Of a stretch of 64,000 bases of DNA, positions 55,501 to 64,000 are shown in pieces. This stretch comes from Aurelia coerulea. Taxonomy: Eukaryota > Cnidaria > Scyphozoa > Semaeostomeae > Ulmaridae. Every line of letters begins with the position of its first letter. The stretch's first letter is position 1. Location of the stretch: the NCBI GenBank assembly GCA_039566865.1, contig CM076949.1, positions 8,037,501-8,101,500 on the forward strand, in the 5' to 3' direction. The notes beneath the pieces are model-generated. The model made no database searches. It was not told where the DNA came from and was given only the letters and a program-made list of their open reading frames with translations. Position numbers and translations under genes: made by a program.

Positions 55501-58500
55501 AATCGAATTTCATATTTCTGTTTACTTTTCGACAGCGAATTGGAGAAACCTTGGTCAACAGATTAAGCACGCTATGAAGCACGCTTGCTAAAGCTCAGGC
55601 TTGAAATAACTTTTAGAAATGTTTCCATTGGCAAACAAATGAACGTTATCTTTTGGGAATACCATACGCAAGTCTCAAAAGACATCCTTAGCGCGCTTGT
55701 AAAAGTATCACTTGCATCTATTGATTAAAAATTACTGATTTTTACCAGCAACTTCACGAAACCATGCTTTGGGTGTCCTTCGAGACTTTCGTAAGCATTC
55801 ACAAATTATCAATCATTGAGCATAGATCTTAGATCAAGAACAAGAACTAATTTTTTTGCAAAAACATTCTACGGGCATTCAAATCGTTCTGGATGGGCTA
55901 AACTGTTGACCAACGCTTTTCCCCTTCGATATCGAAAAGTAAACAGAAATGTAAAATTCGATTGCAGGAAATCTAGCCTAGCTTTTTCAATCAGACATGG
56001 CAAAGTTGTAGATCAACTACCTAGCTAAAGATGGAACGAAAAAAAAATCGAAACTTTTTCGAGTAGTTTTGGAGGTAAATCCACTTTTCTGAAATCAGCG
56101 AAAAGATTTGAGAAAGGATTTGCGAAACCAGGGTTGATGGAAACATTGCGATGTATACATCTTTCGAATGCCCAGATTATACAGAACAACATCCTTTTTA
56201 CCGCTTTTCGATAGGCCAAATAATATTGGAGAAATTAACTGTTTTCTGAGGAGAGTGGTTTTGCGAAACGGCATCTCACTGTGCACTAGAGCGGAAAGCA
56301 GAGTTACCTTAATAGGCATATTCATTATTGCTAGTGAGCCAAATTTCCCAGCTCTCAAATATGTTACATTTGCTTTAGGGATCGTCCAAATTGATCCTTT
56401 GTTTTCAGGCTGAACCCTGCAGACAGTAAATTTTATCTGCAATTTCGGTGTTTGGATATTGCAATTGTTTTTAATCAGTTTTCAGCAAATGAATTCACTT
56501 GTTCAGCAAGGAACAGCCAAATATCAGCTGAAAAAATCTGATTTTTCTTGATCGAAATATTTGGCACCTCATGTTCTTGGCACAAAGTTGGGATTATATT
56601 TTATCATACAAGCATCGGTATTCATGTGGTTTTATCAGCTGTTTTTCCACAACTTGCTCCTATTTAGGAGATTTTATTGTGCCCAAAGTTAACTGATCAG
56701 TTCCGATGGTAATTCACTTATTTTTGTATAGTTTAGATCATGTGCTGTAACTTGAGCTACTAATTTGACTGTAGTAATATTTGAAAATGTTCTCATATTT
56801 GATTCTGGCTGATGTGATAGTTTGCTCAGTTGTTATTACTAATGTTACGAGGTATCAATTGCATAAGTTGACTGTTTCGTAACACGTGTAAATGATATTA
56901 TGAGACTTTTTCTCATGCCAAAACACCACACCTTGTCATTGTATGATGTAGAGAGAATGGATGAGTAAGCTAAAAGGGAAATAGCTTCAAATTTCCTTCT
57001 TCTACCATTCTTCGTTGTTCTCAATGTGCAATGAATGATAGTCCTCATTGCCAGATTTCACAGATGGCAAGGTGATTACCTTTCACACACATCTCTAAAA
57101 GATAAATGAATTTATTAACAGTACAATAGGAAACTATTTTGTAGTAGCATTGTAAAGTTTCTTAAGGGAATACTGTTGCACGATCTCCGTGGAGGTGTGC
57201 TTAAGTAGGCAAATATAAAAAGCTCTTCAAGGCGTGGAGAATCACAGGTCGATAGCAGGTACTTTTATGAAAGATATAATCCCTCCCGCCCATCCCCTCC
57301 TTCCCACCCCCTCCTGCCCATCCCCTCCTGCCCATCCCCTCCCTGTATTCAGAGATTCGGGTTACATGTATCAAATGAACGCACAAGCGATAGGAATAAT
57401 GTGCTTTCCGTGTTTGCTCTATTTGGCACACCTATATAAAATCGTGCTAGACTGACCTCACTACTATCTGTGTATTGTAGTTTAATTAATAAATAAAGTT
57501 ACTTTTGGTTGAATGCAATGAATTAGAAAATAAGCAATCAAAGGGTTTATGAATACAGCAGAGAAACCTACATAAAGGAAACCAGGTTTTCCCAAGGCAG
57601 TCTGAATGATGTTCTTGATTAACTGATGCCATGATCAAGCCCAGCCTGCAATGTTCTTAAAAAGGTGCTTATCGATGGTACAGTGCAAATGTGTTTTCAT
57701 ACATGCCAGTGCATTCCTTTTTTGAATTGAATAGTTTTTCAATATGTTTCTTTTTGATAAAGTTTACATCATGAAAGATTTTGCAGTTCTCAAGTAAAGT
57801 ACCATCTATCAAACTATTATATAACAACCTTTAGAAATGTCAGCGTCTTGTGGGTTCTTGTTTGAAAAGATGTATTCATGGAATTTCAGCCTCAAGGTTC
57901 TTATAAAACTATAGCTTCTTTTATGCAGGTTTCTAATGTATCAAACTTTTGTGACAAAGTGCGACAAAGCCTCATTGCTTGCGCTCAATTTTTGTCGCGC
58001 AGTGGGAAGTAGGCTGTCAATATCTTATTCACTCTACTGGAAATTGTTTGAAAATTTCAGCATTTTTGACAAAGTAATGAACTGTTGTGATTCTTTGATC
58101 CATAGAAGCTTAATCTCAAGGGACTGCTCAACTTTGACTTTCAAACTCCTCAATACTGCTGTATTTGTTTGTTTTCACTTGACTTTCTTAGTTCGTTTCT
58201 CGTCTGTACTTATTTCTACTGTTTTTGTTTCTCAACAATATTTTTTTCTAACTTTTTTTCTCTTTTAGATGCAAAGAAGTTCAAAGAAGCGTTTGAAAAA
58301 TCATTGAAGGACATTGAAAATATTATTGGATTGAAAGAAAGTGACCCTGATGCAGATGAAAGCAAAACTTTAGCTGATGAACTTTCAAAATTGCAAGTTG
58401 CATCAAAGAAAGCTGATGAAGAAGAGAATGAGAGAAAACTTAATGGACATGATGAGAAGGTTGACAAGGAAAAAGAAAAAGTGGAGGTATTAGAAGGAAA

Positions 58501-58516
58501 GGAATCGGAAGACTAA
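46513..58516 (+). CDS. RANBP1: Ran-specific GTPase-activating protein cofactor RANBP1, five exons
   Basis: Exons 46513-46527, 51021-51127, 54043-54203, 54980-55108 and 58269-58516 join in frame (0/0, 0/2, 2/1, 1/1, 1/stop) to 219 codons; animal RANBP1 is about 200. RANBP1 binds Ran-GTP in the cytoplasm through its Ran-binding domain, releasing Ran-GTP from exportins and stimulating hydrolysis by RanGAP. The domain runs from about residue 14 ([10 protein letters not shown]) through [12 protein letters not shown] (58-69), [13 protein letters not shown] (78-90), the [12 protein letters not shown] signature (111-122) and LAIKF (129-133). [10 protein letters not shown] at 172-181 fits a leucine-rich nuclear export signal (L-x3-L-x2-L-x-V), as in known RANBP1. 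The C-terminal tail is lysine/glutamate-rich. The Met chosen opens a 5-codon first exon with a consensus GTAAGT donor. Confidence 0.94.
46903..47338. mobile_element. Foldback element in RANBP1 intron 1
   Basis: Arms of ~140 bp: GAGATATTCGCTTCCAAAGT then TTACTTTTCATGTAAT at the left, mirrored at 47240-47330. Loop of about 170 bp. Target duplication not identified. Confidence 0.65.
47419..48188. mobile_element. TIR element with TTAGTNACTAA arrays
   Basis: Ends CAGTCTGGTAAAAGCTCTCG and inverted CAGTCCAGTAAAATCTCTCG. ATGAT is present on both sides (47414-47418, 48189-48193), a possible 5-bp duplication. Each arm (about 140 bp) is a string of related TTAGTCACTAACCGATC motifs at ~20-bp spacing. 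Non-coding. Confidence 0.72.
48255..48965. mobile_element. hAT-type element, 8-bp TSD GATCACAG, TCCGTGG arrays
   Basis: Inverted ends AGGAGGGTCCCGAGTCCAC and AGGAGGATCCCGAGTCCAC with perfect GATCACAG at 48247-48254 and 48966-48973. TCCGTGG/CCACGGA recurs more than a dozen times; a ~95-bp unit with GTGGACTATCGGTTTTCCGT is duplicated at 48790-48960. Confidence 0.88.
50303..50727. mobile_element. TIR element with AACCCG arrays, TSD CTTAAC
   Basis: Ends GAGGGGGGCTTTGGGG and its exact inverse (CCCCAAAGCCCCCCTC), flanked by CTTAAC (50297-50302, 50728-50733). The interior consists of AACCCG(C/A)AA repeats spaced about 6-16 bp, many as AAACCCGAAAACCCGCA. Non-coding. Confidence 0.82.
51021..51127 (+). 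CDS. RANBP1: RANBP1 exon 2
   Basis: Acceptor TTTGCACACAG, donor [26 protein letters not shown] then [15 protein letters not shown]: the start of the Ran-binding domain and the acidic stretch conserved before R-A-K-L-F-R in the family. Confidence 0.92.
51235..52750 (+). mobile_element. 5'-truncated LINE with intact RT ORF in RANBP1 intron 2
   Basis: Begins with [20 protein letters not shown]; the longest Met-initiated frame is 417 codons (51280-52533). RT motifs: [50 protein letters not shown] (catalytic YADD). The C terminus has [20 protein letters not shown] and [13 protein letters not shown]. The 3'UTR carries CACCTCTAAGGGGACCATTA and CTATCCCTGCCACTG, shared with the copy at 9475. The sense orientation within RANBP1 means the ORF is in the pre-mRNA. 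No stop interrupts it, so it is probably recent. Confidence 0.88.
53222..53762. mobile_element. Foldback element in RANBP1 intron 2
   Basis: Arms 53222-53433 and 53548-53762 are reverse complements (e.g. CACAGCCTCGTTTT, ATATGACGTCA, CTATTTTTCG), meeting around a loop with a T-run and ATATATAATCA. The outermost paired sequence is TCCGGGGTTGGTATGATTGA. Target duplication not resolved. Confidence 0.8.
54043..54203 (+). CDS. RANBP1: RANBP1 exon 3
   Basis: Acceptor CATTGAAG, donor [26 protein letters not shown] then [20 protein letters not shown]: the core of the Ran-binding domain. The family text R-A-K-L-F-R-F...W-K-E-R-G-x-G-D-V-K-L-L-x-H-K is preserved across the splice. Confidence 0.95.
54369..54655. 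mobile_element. Copy of the GACGATTGCGC MITE, itself interrupted
   Basis: GACGAATTGCGCTAAAGAGG at 54369-54388 and, after 54618, ATGGTGAGGCATTTTTACCA with AGATGCACTG match the left arm of the 28385 MITE. Between them 54389-54610 is flanked by a perfect TAAAGAGG octamer on both sides (54381-54388 and 54611-54618). The insert has no obvious inverted ends. Confidence 0.65.
54980..55108 (+). CDS. RANBP1: RANBP1 exon 4
   Basis: Acceptor CAATTTTAG, donor [26 protein letters not shown] then [20 protein letters not shown]: the W-N-T-x-A-D-F-A-D-E signature loop that contacts Ran. Confidence 0.94.
55171..56308. mobile_element. Large foldback element flanked by TTAA in RANBP1 intron 4
   Basis: Ends GGTAACTCTGCTTTCCGCTC and its inverse, with TTAA at 55167-55170 and 56309-56312. 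Arms of about 400 bp (55171-55570, 55890-56308) pair with moderate divergence; the loop is ~320 bp. TTAA duplication is typical of piggyBac-type elements, but the ends do not start with the usual CCC and no transposase is present. Confidence 0.8.
56313..58268. other. RANBP1 intron 4, distal part
   Basis: A C-rich tract of CCCATCCCCTCCTG units lies at 57281-57350. No exon was recognised. The intron ends in a T-rich run and CTTTTAG. Confidence 0.6.
57281..57350. repeat. Pyrimidine-rich minisatellite
   Basis: Four to five imperfect units of CCCATCCCCTCCTG, one strand almost free of purines. The Gly-rich minus-strand frame across it is not a gene. Confidence 0.75.
58269..58516 (+). CDS. RANBP1: RANBP1 exon 5 with export signal and stop
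   Basis: Acceptor [26 protein letters not shown] completes the Ran-binding domain helix; [10 protein letters not shown] fits an export signal; the tail [16 protein letters not shown] is charged. TAA at 58514-58516. Confidence 0.94.
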
Positions 58517-58850
58517 GATTTTGTTGCGCTTTTTTGGTTGAAAAGCCCAGATTAGATGGATAGAGTTTTGTATGTTTTCATATCACATTTATGTTCATAA
58601 TTAGCACAGTCTGTGGGTTTCGAATTTCAACCAGGCTGCAGGGACCAAAGGTCTGTACAATCATCCTGTTGACCGAATTTTTGCCATTTCACCTATACGG
58701 TAGGTGTCTTTTACTGCTGTGAAAAGTGCACTGAAAGCCGCAAATAGGAACCTTCTAGACTAGTTTTTAGACCATGCAAGTGGTAATTTGTTTGTTTAAC
58801 ATTCTCCTAAAATCCCATAAGCCTTCGGCTGAGATCCTTTAATTTTTGAG

Positions 58851-58856
58851 AATAAA
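58851..58856 (+). terminator. RANBP1: Candidate polyadenylation signal of RANBP1
   Basis: AATAAA 335 bp after the stop codon, in a 3'UTR without other recognised features. The cleavage site is not determined. Confidence 0.45.
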
Positions 58857-59357
58857 ATCCATACAAATCCCTCTCTTTCAGAAATCTCATGCACATTTTG
58901 AAAGAATGCCAGTCAAGGTAATAGTAAGGTCAAAGATCTTCACTTCAGCTCCCCACAGCAGATGCTAAACCCTAGAGTACAATTGTATAGCATTATTTAA
59001 CATTGCAAAGCATAGCATTGCATAGCATTGTTTAGCACTATCACTTATATACAAGTAGGCAATTATTAGGCTGCCCAGAATCATTGTAGCCCTGAGATAC
59101 TTTCCTACCCTGTTTTGCCCTTCACCTAATTTCTCAGTGTTCGTGCTGGTTGTCTCTCTCATTTCGTCTTTGCATTCTCGTTTCCTGCCCTCTTCAATGG
59201 CTACTTTTAGCAGGAGGTTAGTATGAAGTTCCCATGGTTTCCGCCATTCTATCAGGAAATCGTGCACCGTATAACTAATTTGAAATATATATATATACAT
59301 ATGTGTCGTAAACATAGAACAAATATCTTAATCATCAGTACACAAAGACCCTTGTTA

Positions 59358-59480
59358 CTTTATGAACATAGGGCTCAAACCTTTAAAAGGGTCGGTGTAA
59401 AATTATTTTACAATTTTTACTTTATGAACATAGAGCTCAAACCTTTAAAGGGGTTGGTTTAAAATTATCTCACAATTTTC
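59358..59480. repeat. Direct repeat, two ~62-bp units
   Basis: ACTTTATGAACATAGGGCTC AAACCTTTAAAAGGG... is followed directly by a second copy ending GGTTTAAAATTATCTCACA. Confidence 0.75.
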
Positions 59481-59693
59481 TTTGAATTAAATCGCTTGGA
59501 AGGAACTTAGGGTTTTTGGCTGTAAATCTAACGTGGAAATTTATTGATATCTTGATTAGCTCAAAATAGCCGCATTTCTTAAAGTTGAGGCTATGATGTC
59601 ATCAAATTTCTAAATGCTAAACACCTAAACCAGAAAAGCTACAGATTTCTGCTTGCCACCATATTGTAGACCTGCATAAACTATGGTTTTGTT

Positions 59694-59891
59694 GCAGATT
59701 ATCTAATTTTCCTCTATTAGTTTGGGATTTACGATGACTTTATTTCTTTCAAAATTATCCATGAATCCTTTCAAAATCAATTACAATACCTCTATTTTGA
59801 AAAATAAATCAAAATATCAAAAATTTCCGCGGCAGATTTACAGCAAAGTATCAGATGTCCCTTTCAAGCCATTCAATTCAAAGAAAAAGGT
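59694..59891 (+). CDS. Candidate exon of an unassigned gene
   Basis: Possible acceptor CCTCTATTAG near 59721 and donor GTAATAG after 59891. An ATG at 59731 opens MTLFLSKLSMNPFKINYNTS, then KFPRQIYSKVSDVPFKPFNS, basic and lacking acidic residues near the N terminus, as in mitochondrial targeting sequences. The family was not recognised. The end is similar to positions 1-50 of this window, so it may instead be part of a dispersed repeat. Confidence 0.3.
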
Positions 59892-60114
59892 AATAGAATT
59901 TACTTTATGTTGGAAATGAGGTCAAATAAAGGAGGCATAAAAAATTGGAACTATTATAGCCAAATGTGGCAGGCCCACTGTTTTTAACAGAGGCAGAATA
60001 ATTGTTAAGACACCCAAATAAATGTTTTGAATCGCAAAAAAGAATACTGAAATGAAATCTCTTATCTGAACTGTTTTAAAATATCTTGTCATTATTTGCT
60101 AAATAGACCTAATC

Positions 60115-60890
60115 GGCTAAAGCCCTGGTCAAACGAACTGAACATTTTACTGAGCAACACTCAACATCTGCAGACCTTGTGTTTAGCCAATGCTCAGCGC
60201 TGCTCAGTGGAGGGTGGTCAAACGAGCTAAACATTTCGCCCAACATTTCACTGAGCAAAGTAACCCTTTGAAGGCGCCTGCGCAACGCCCCATAAACAAT
60301 TAAACTTTCGCGCCAAAAGTCAATGCCCTTTCCAAGCTGGGCATGCGCGAGTTGAGTAAAACGCGAGCTTAAGAGGGTGGTCAAACGAACTGGGAAATGC
60401 CAAACAACACCTCGAACAAAAGAAAGGTTTGATTGTCACCAGGGTTGGTAGATGTCCGAAATCGTCTGCGGCCAAAATTGTTATGCTTCGCGGCCAAATT
60501 CGGCCAAGCATACAAACTGTTCAAGAACAGCCAAATTTCGGCCAATTATGTACAGTAATAGTGTAATTAAGGAAGACTTTGTGTGCAAGAATAACTTTTG
60601 CACCTTCCTCTTGAAACCTTCTATCATGTTTTACTTCTTTTTTATATTTTTTTCGCTGGCGATTTAGGGATTTTCAATGTGATTTTGAGCATCAATTTTC
60701 AAAAAATAGTTGTTTCCATTGTTTGCTCATGGTTTTCCAATTACGGCCAAAATTCGGCCAACTCTTACCTTTTCGGTTCGGCCAAATCATTTTTAGACGG
60801 CCAAAGGTTTAAAAAAACGACCAGCAACCCTGATCGTCACCAAACAAGACTGAGCACGGCTGAGTAAGTGGTCAAACGAATGGAAAATAG
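60115..60890. repeat. GGTCAAACGAACTG-containing repeat
   Basis: TGGTCAAACGAACTGAAC or close variants occur at 60127, 60216, 60379 and 60871, with CTGAGCA(A/C)... motifs between. The GC content is higher than nearby. It may be an old TIR element, interrupted by the hAT-type insertion at 60440-60832. Confidence 0.45.
60440..60832. mobile_element. Small hAT-type element with CGGCCAAA arrays
   Basis: Ends CAGGGTTGGTAGATGTCCG and inverted CAGGGTTGCTGGTCG between ATTGTCAC (60432-60439) and ATCGTCAC (60833-60840), an 8-bp duplication with one mismatch. CGGCCAAA(A)TT recurs near both ends. Non-coding. Confidence 0.75.
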
Positions 60891-61032
60891 AATAATACTG
60901 AAACTTCCCAAGAGTATGGTCACATGACTTGAAATGGGTAAGACAAACCTGGGCGATTTTGGGTCTATTTATAATCAACTGTGAATTGCACTATGAGTTG
61001 CTGATTTGCTTGATGCTTCAATTGCTAGTGGA

Positions 61033-61180
61033 AGTTACGTATGAGCATCGTTAAAACGAATGAAAAAAGCATTCCAGAAAACATCGAAGAGCTTCCACTG
61101 GATGTGGATCAAAATAAAAATGAACCAGACCGTGAAGCTTTCGGAGAGACAACGATACTGATTATTATGATGGCGACTCA
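61033..61180 (+). CDS. Candidate exon, unassigned
   Basis: A good acceptor CAATTGCTAG at 61019-61028 precedes an open frame WKLRMSIVKTNEKSIPENIE then LPLDVDQNKNEPDREAFGET, with balanced charge and no low complexity. Phase 0 is compatible with the 59694-59891 candidate. I do not recognise the family and no clean donor was identified before the direct repeats begin. Confidence 0.3.
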
Positions 61181-61182
61181 CA

Positions 61183-61446
61183 ATATTGACATCGAACGGT
61201 GTCTTCATTTCCAAAGTTTCAGACAATATTGACATCGAACGGTGTCTTCATTTCCAAAGTTTCAGCTATGACAAGGAACCATTTCGTTATAATAAGTCAG
61301 TTATTCAAAAAGCCTCTTAAAAATATTATTCTGTACACAGCCTCCTTAAAGTAATTGACAATATTGACATCGAACGGTGTCTTCATTTCCAAAGTTTCAG
61401 CTATGATAAGGAACCATTCTGTTATAATAAGTCAGTTATTCAAAAA
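61183..61446. repeat. Three copies of a 43-44 bp unit
   Basis: CAATATTGACATCGAACGGT followed by GTCTTCATTTCCAAAGTTTC AG occurs in tandem at about 61183 and 61226, and again at 61359. The second and third share a longer tail (CTATGA.AAGGAACCATT...GTCAGTTATTCAAAAAGCC). Confidence 0.85.
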
Positions 61447-61449
61447 GCC

Positions 61450-62000
61450 GGTGATCTGAAGCGAACATTTTTATTGATGCAAATGAATAGCGCCGTTGAA
61501 TGATACATAATGTCGTTTAAGACTTCTTGATACCTTGTCTCATTTTAGAGTTATCCACTGTTTTGTACCATTGGCTGATGACGTCATTTTTTTTTGCAAA
61601 AAGTAAAGAAAGTATACAAGGTTGACCATGTTTCGAAGGAGAAATCTAATTTAAAAACTTTTACATAATTAATATGCCTTTCTAAACATCATATTAAGTC
61701 ATGAGGCAATTTATATTAAATCTATTTAGCTCAGCTGAAATGTTTCCTACAACTGTAACCTTTCAAAGACCAGATACAGCTATATTTCCATATGTTATCC
61801 TAGTAATTTGCAAACAAAATGACGTCATTAGCTAAAATATAAAATCAGTGGATAACTTGAAAACGAAATGAGATATCAAAAAAATTTAAACAGGATTTCT
61901 TATCATTACACAGTGCTGTTCATTTGCATCAATGAAAAATTTCGCTTCAAGTCACCTTTAAAGCAATTGATAGCATAGAAGCAATTCGTCCGTCACATTC
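61450..62000. other. No gene recognised; faint foldback
   Basis: TGATGACGTCATTTT near 61577 and AAAATGACGTCATTAGCTAA near 61819 face each other, and ATAACTTGAAAACG near 61852 pairs loosely with 61535-61560. It may be a diverged foldback element. Confidence 0.35.
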
Positions 62001-62012
62001 TTTTTTTGAAGT

Positions 62013-62174
62013 TTGTCGTTCAGCGGAGGCCCTCCTGAGGTGTATGACATCTTAAAGGTCAAACGCTCCAGCGGTTTGAGCACGCGCGGCCACTCTACGG
62101 AAAGAACGAATCATGGTCGCGGAGCCTGCGCGCTCAAAATGCTAGATGAAAAACTGCATTCAACGAGCAAAAAA
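62013..62174 (+). CDS. Possible first exon of a gene continuing right
   Basis: A CpG-containing stretch (GAGCACGCGCGGCC, GGTCGCGGAGCC) unlike its AT-rich surroundings ends at a consensus donor AAAAAAAG-GTACGT (62174/62175). The only ATG-initiated frame reaching the donor is short (MLDEKLHSTSKK from 62139). Promoter plus first exon is a reasonable reading, but no downstream exon was identified. Confidence 0.28.
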
Positions 62175-62179
62175 AGGTA

Positions 62180-63085
62180 CGTCTCTCATCTTTGATCAAG
62201 AAGTTTATCAACTTACTTTTTCGTAGCTGCTTAAAATCAATTTTCAATTCAAGCCTTGCATTTTTTAACTTTCTGTGCATTTTATTTGAATCATAGCCGA
62301 TTTTGCTTCAAAAGTAGGCCTAGACTTTTAATTTGTTCAGCAATAGTCTGAATTCAATGTTTTGTTCGGACTAGACCTCTAAGTTGACTTGTTCAAAGCA
62401 CATTGATCTTGAGGTTTGCGCTAAATTGTGAATAATAAACTTCTGGAAAATAGAGGGACTGCAGCTGAGAACAGGCCGAGATTGGAAAATATAATATGTG
62501 TGGCATGGCAGCCACCTTGGTCGCCTGTATTGATGCATCATTTCACAGAATGAGATTGGTTGCTAAGGGAAACTTCTCCAACAAAATGAACTCTTTGAGT
62601 GCAGTAATTAGCTCAATGACGTTCCCATCAAAATTATTTCAAAAAGCTCTTTGTTAGCATTTTTTCAAGATTATTGTTAGTTTTCTAAGAACTTTCAGGC
62701 AGCTGATCAGTCAAGTGTCAAGTAGAACAACAATCGAAGAGTTTTCAAGAAACCAATAAATTTTCCCACCCAGTACTGAAAGTCTCTTTTCGCTTTCAGT
62801 AAACAGTTGAAATTAGCAGATCATGGGTACCAAAGTTTTTTGCAGTTTCTCCGCACCCTTCTTAAATGTTCGTTGTATTCATTGATAGGTAACTTCCCAA
62901 GCATTTCGTGAGTTTTACCAGAATACAGCGCCAGTATGCGAATTACCTTCTCAGACAAAATAAACAAGCTTCTTGAGCAATATCCAAGTTCTCAGTCGAG
63001 GTTCTTACTGGTTTAGTTCTTAGTTGAATTCTTGAAAAGAGTTTCTTATTAACAATAGCACTGTTTAATCATGCTGAAAACGGAT
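62180..63085. other. No feature recognised
   Basis: AT-rich sequence without identifiable exon or repeat family. Confidence 0.35.
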
Positions 63086-63087
63086 TA

Positions 63088-63509
63088 CACGTTTTATTTA
63101 TAAGAAACTGGTTTATAAGAAACTAGTACTACGATGACCAAAAATTTAAGAAACTCTAGTACTACGCTCAAGAACAGTTACGAAACTCTAAAACGTTATA
63201 TCTGTATGTCTCTCTTATTCTATGTCTCTCTAACAAAGGTGCCTCCGTCTTTTCTTGACTTTTAACTGCAAAATTGGTAAATTTTTGCCTTGATGTGCAT
63301 GGCTTCTTCTTGATGACAATGTCAATGCAAAATGGAAGCCCTTTCTCGAGAAGAAGGCTCAACTTCGAACAATACCGCAATTTTAGGCCCAAAAAAATAA
63401 GAAACTAATCAAGAAACTTTTACTACTAAAACACCGACATTTTCATGCGAAATTAAGAAACTTTTAGTACTAAGTGCTGATCCAAGTTTCTTATAATAAA
63501 AAAAACGTG
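63088..63509. mobile_element. TA-flanked MITE, second copy of the 36859 family
   Basis: 422 bp with ends CACGTTTTATTTATAAGAAA and inverted CACGTTTTTTTTATTATAAG, TA at 63086-63087 and 63510-63511. TTATAAGAAACT and AGTACTA motifs near the ends match the copy at 36859-37248. Confidence 0.87.
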
Positions 63510-63511
63510 TA

Positions 63512-64000
63512 TTTCGTGATTAATTTGATTGCTTGTGTGTTTAATTAGATTGTTTGTTCTCCACTGAAAAATCTTCAAGCAAAGACTAAACATTTCCTGC
63601 ACGCCAATTTTTGATGGTTGCTTCCTCAGACTGCATTCTGTAACGTAACATTACAGCATATTTACTCATATTTCGAGGAAGGTGCAATAAAATTGCACTG
63701 ATCTTCCTTTGCATTCTCATTGTTGGATGGGCTAGCCCAGACCTCTTGTCCGGGGTGATCTGCACGTGGTCAATGACTCGTACCCAGACTTCCGTCATAT
63801 AAGTATCGCGTAACGAAATATCTATTCAGTTCGAATCATGGGCTCACGGAAATAGTCGTAATCAGAACGGTTTGGCACCGGGTCAACCGTAAAGCGTATA
63901 TTCATTCAATCGTAAACCTTTATCAGCAGCAGTTCAATTTACAGTTATGTACATATTTTTGGTTTATTATATATAGCAGAAAATGGAATCAAGTCGTCTT
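63512..64000. other. No feature recognised
   Basis: Short frames only; no family recognised before the window ends. Confidence 0.35.

Noticed and set aside
55171..56442. Minus-strand 115-codon ORF near 56095-56442
   Set aside because: Most of it is one arm of the TTAA-flanked foldback, and no family similarity was seen.
57201..57431. Gly-rich minus-strand ORF
   Set aside because: Produced by a C-rich minisatellite.
58216..58467. Ser/Phe-rich minus-strand ORF
   Set aside because: Antisense shadow of RANBP1 exon 5.

Overview
The window is intron-rich animal DNA: spliced GT-AG exons in conserved eukaryotic gene families, AT-rich introns, several non-LTR retrotransposon (LINE) families, one tRNA-derived SINE and many TIR and foldback DNA transposons. 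No prokaryotic operon structure, rRNA, tRNA gene or CRISPR array was seen. The repeat mix suits a marine invertebrate (cnidarian, hemichordate, echinoderm-like or similar); the sequence alone does not let me name the taxon.

Region 1 (1-22190, minus strand): six phase-compatible exons (22190-22059, 14817-14747, 4824-4727, 3597-3419, 2963-2751, 457-357) encode most of a kexin/proprotein-convertase-like (S8B) subtilisin catalytic domain. The Asp, His, oxyanion Asn and Ser motifs are recognisable but divergent. The prodomain and start (higher coordinates) and the P domain (left of the window) were not found. Introns of up to about 9.9 kb are filled with LINEs and MITEs.

Region 2 (22200-46350): no confident host gene. 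It is a dense transposon mosaic: a PIF/Harbinger remnant, LINE 3' ends, two mariner-type palindromes of about 600 bp, a SINE inside a MITE, foldbacks sharing the end motif CATAATGGGCGAC, a nested block at 33214-38383 holding a 2.4-kb head-to-head palindrome with an unrecognised ORF, a 3.2-kb element with CATGAAAT-type subterminal arrays, and a LINE broken by two TA-flanked insertions.

Region 3 (46380-58860, plus strand): a complete five-exon RANBP1 gene (219 codons), with a Ran-binding domain, a leucine-rich export signal near the C terminus, an NRF-1-like site upstream and an AATAAA signal downstream. Its introns carry a LINE and several foldback elements.

Region 4 (58860-64000): two or three unassigned candidate exons on the plus strand, short direct repeats, a small hAT-type element and a second copy of the TA-flanked MITE found inside the 2.4-kb palindrome.

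The two host genes are convergent in neither sense: the protease runs leftward and RANBP1 rightward, with about 24 kb of repeats between the last protease exon seen and the RANBP1 start. No functional link between them is implied. Many element boundaries here are fixed to the base by target-site duplications, so the relative order of several insertions can be read directly.
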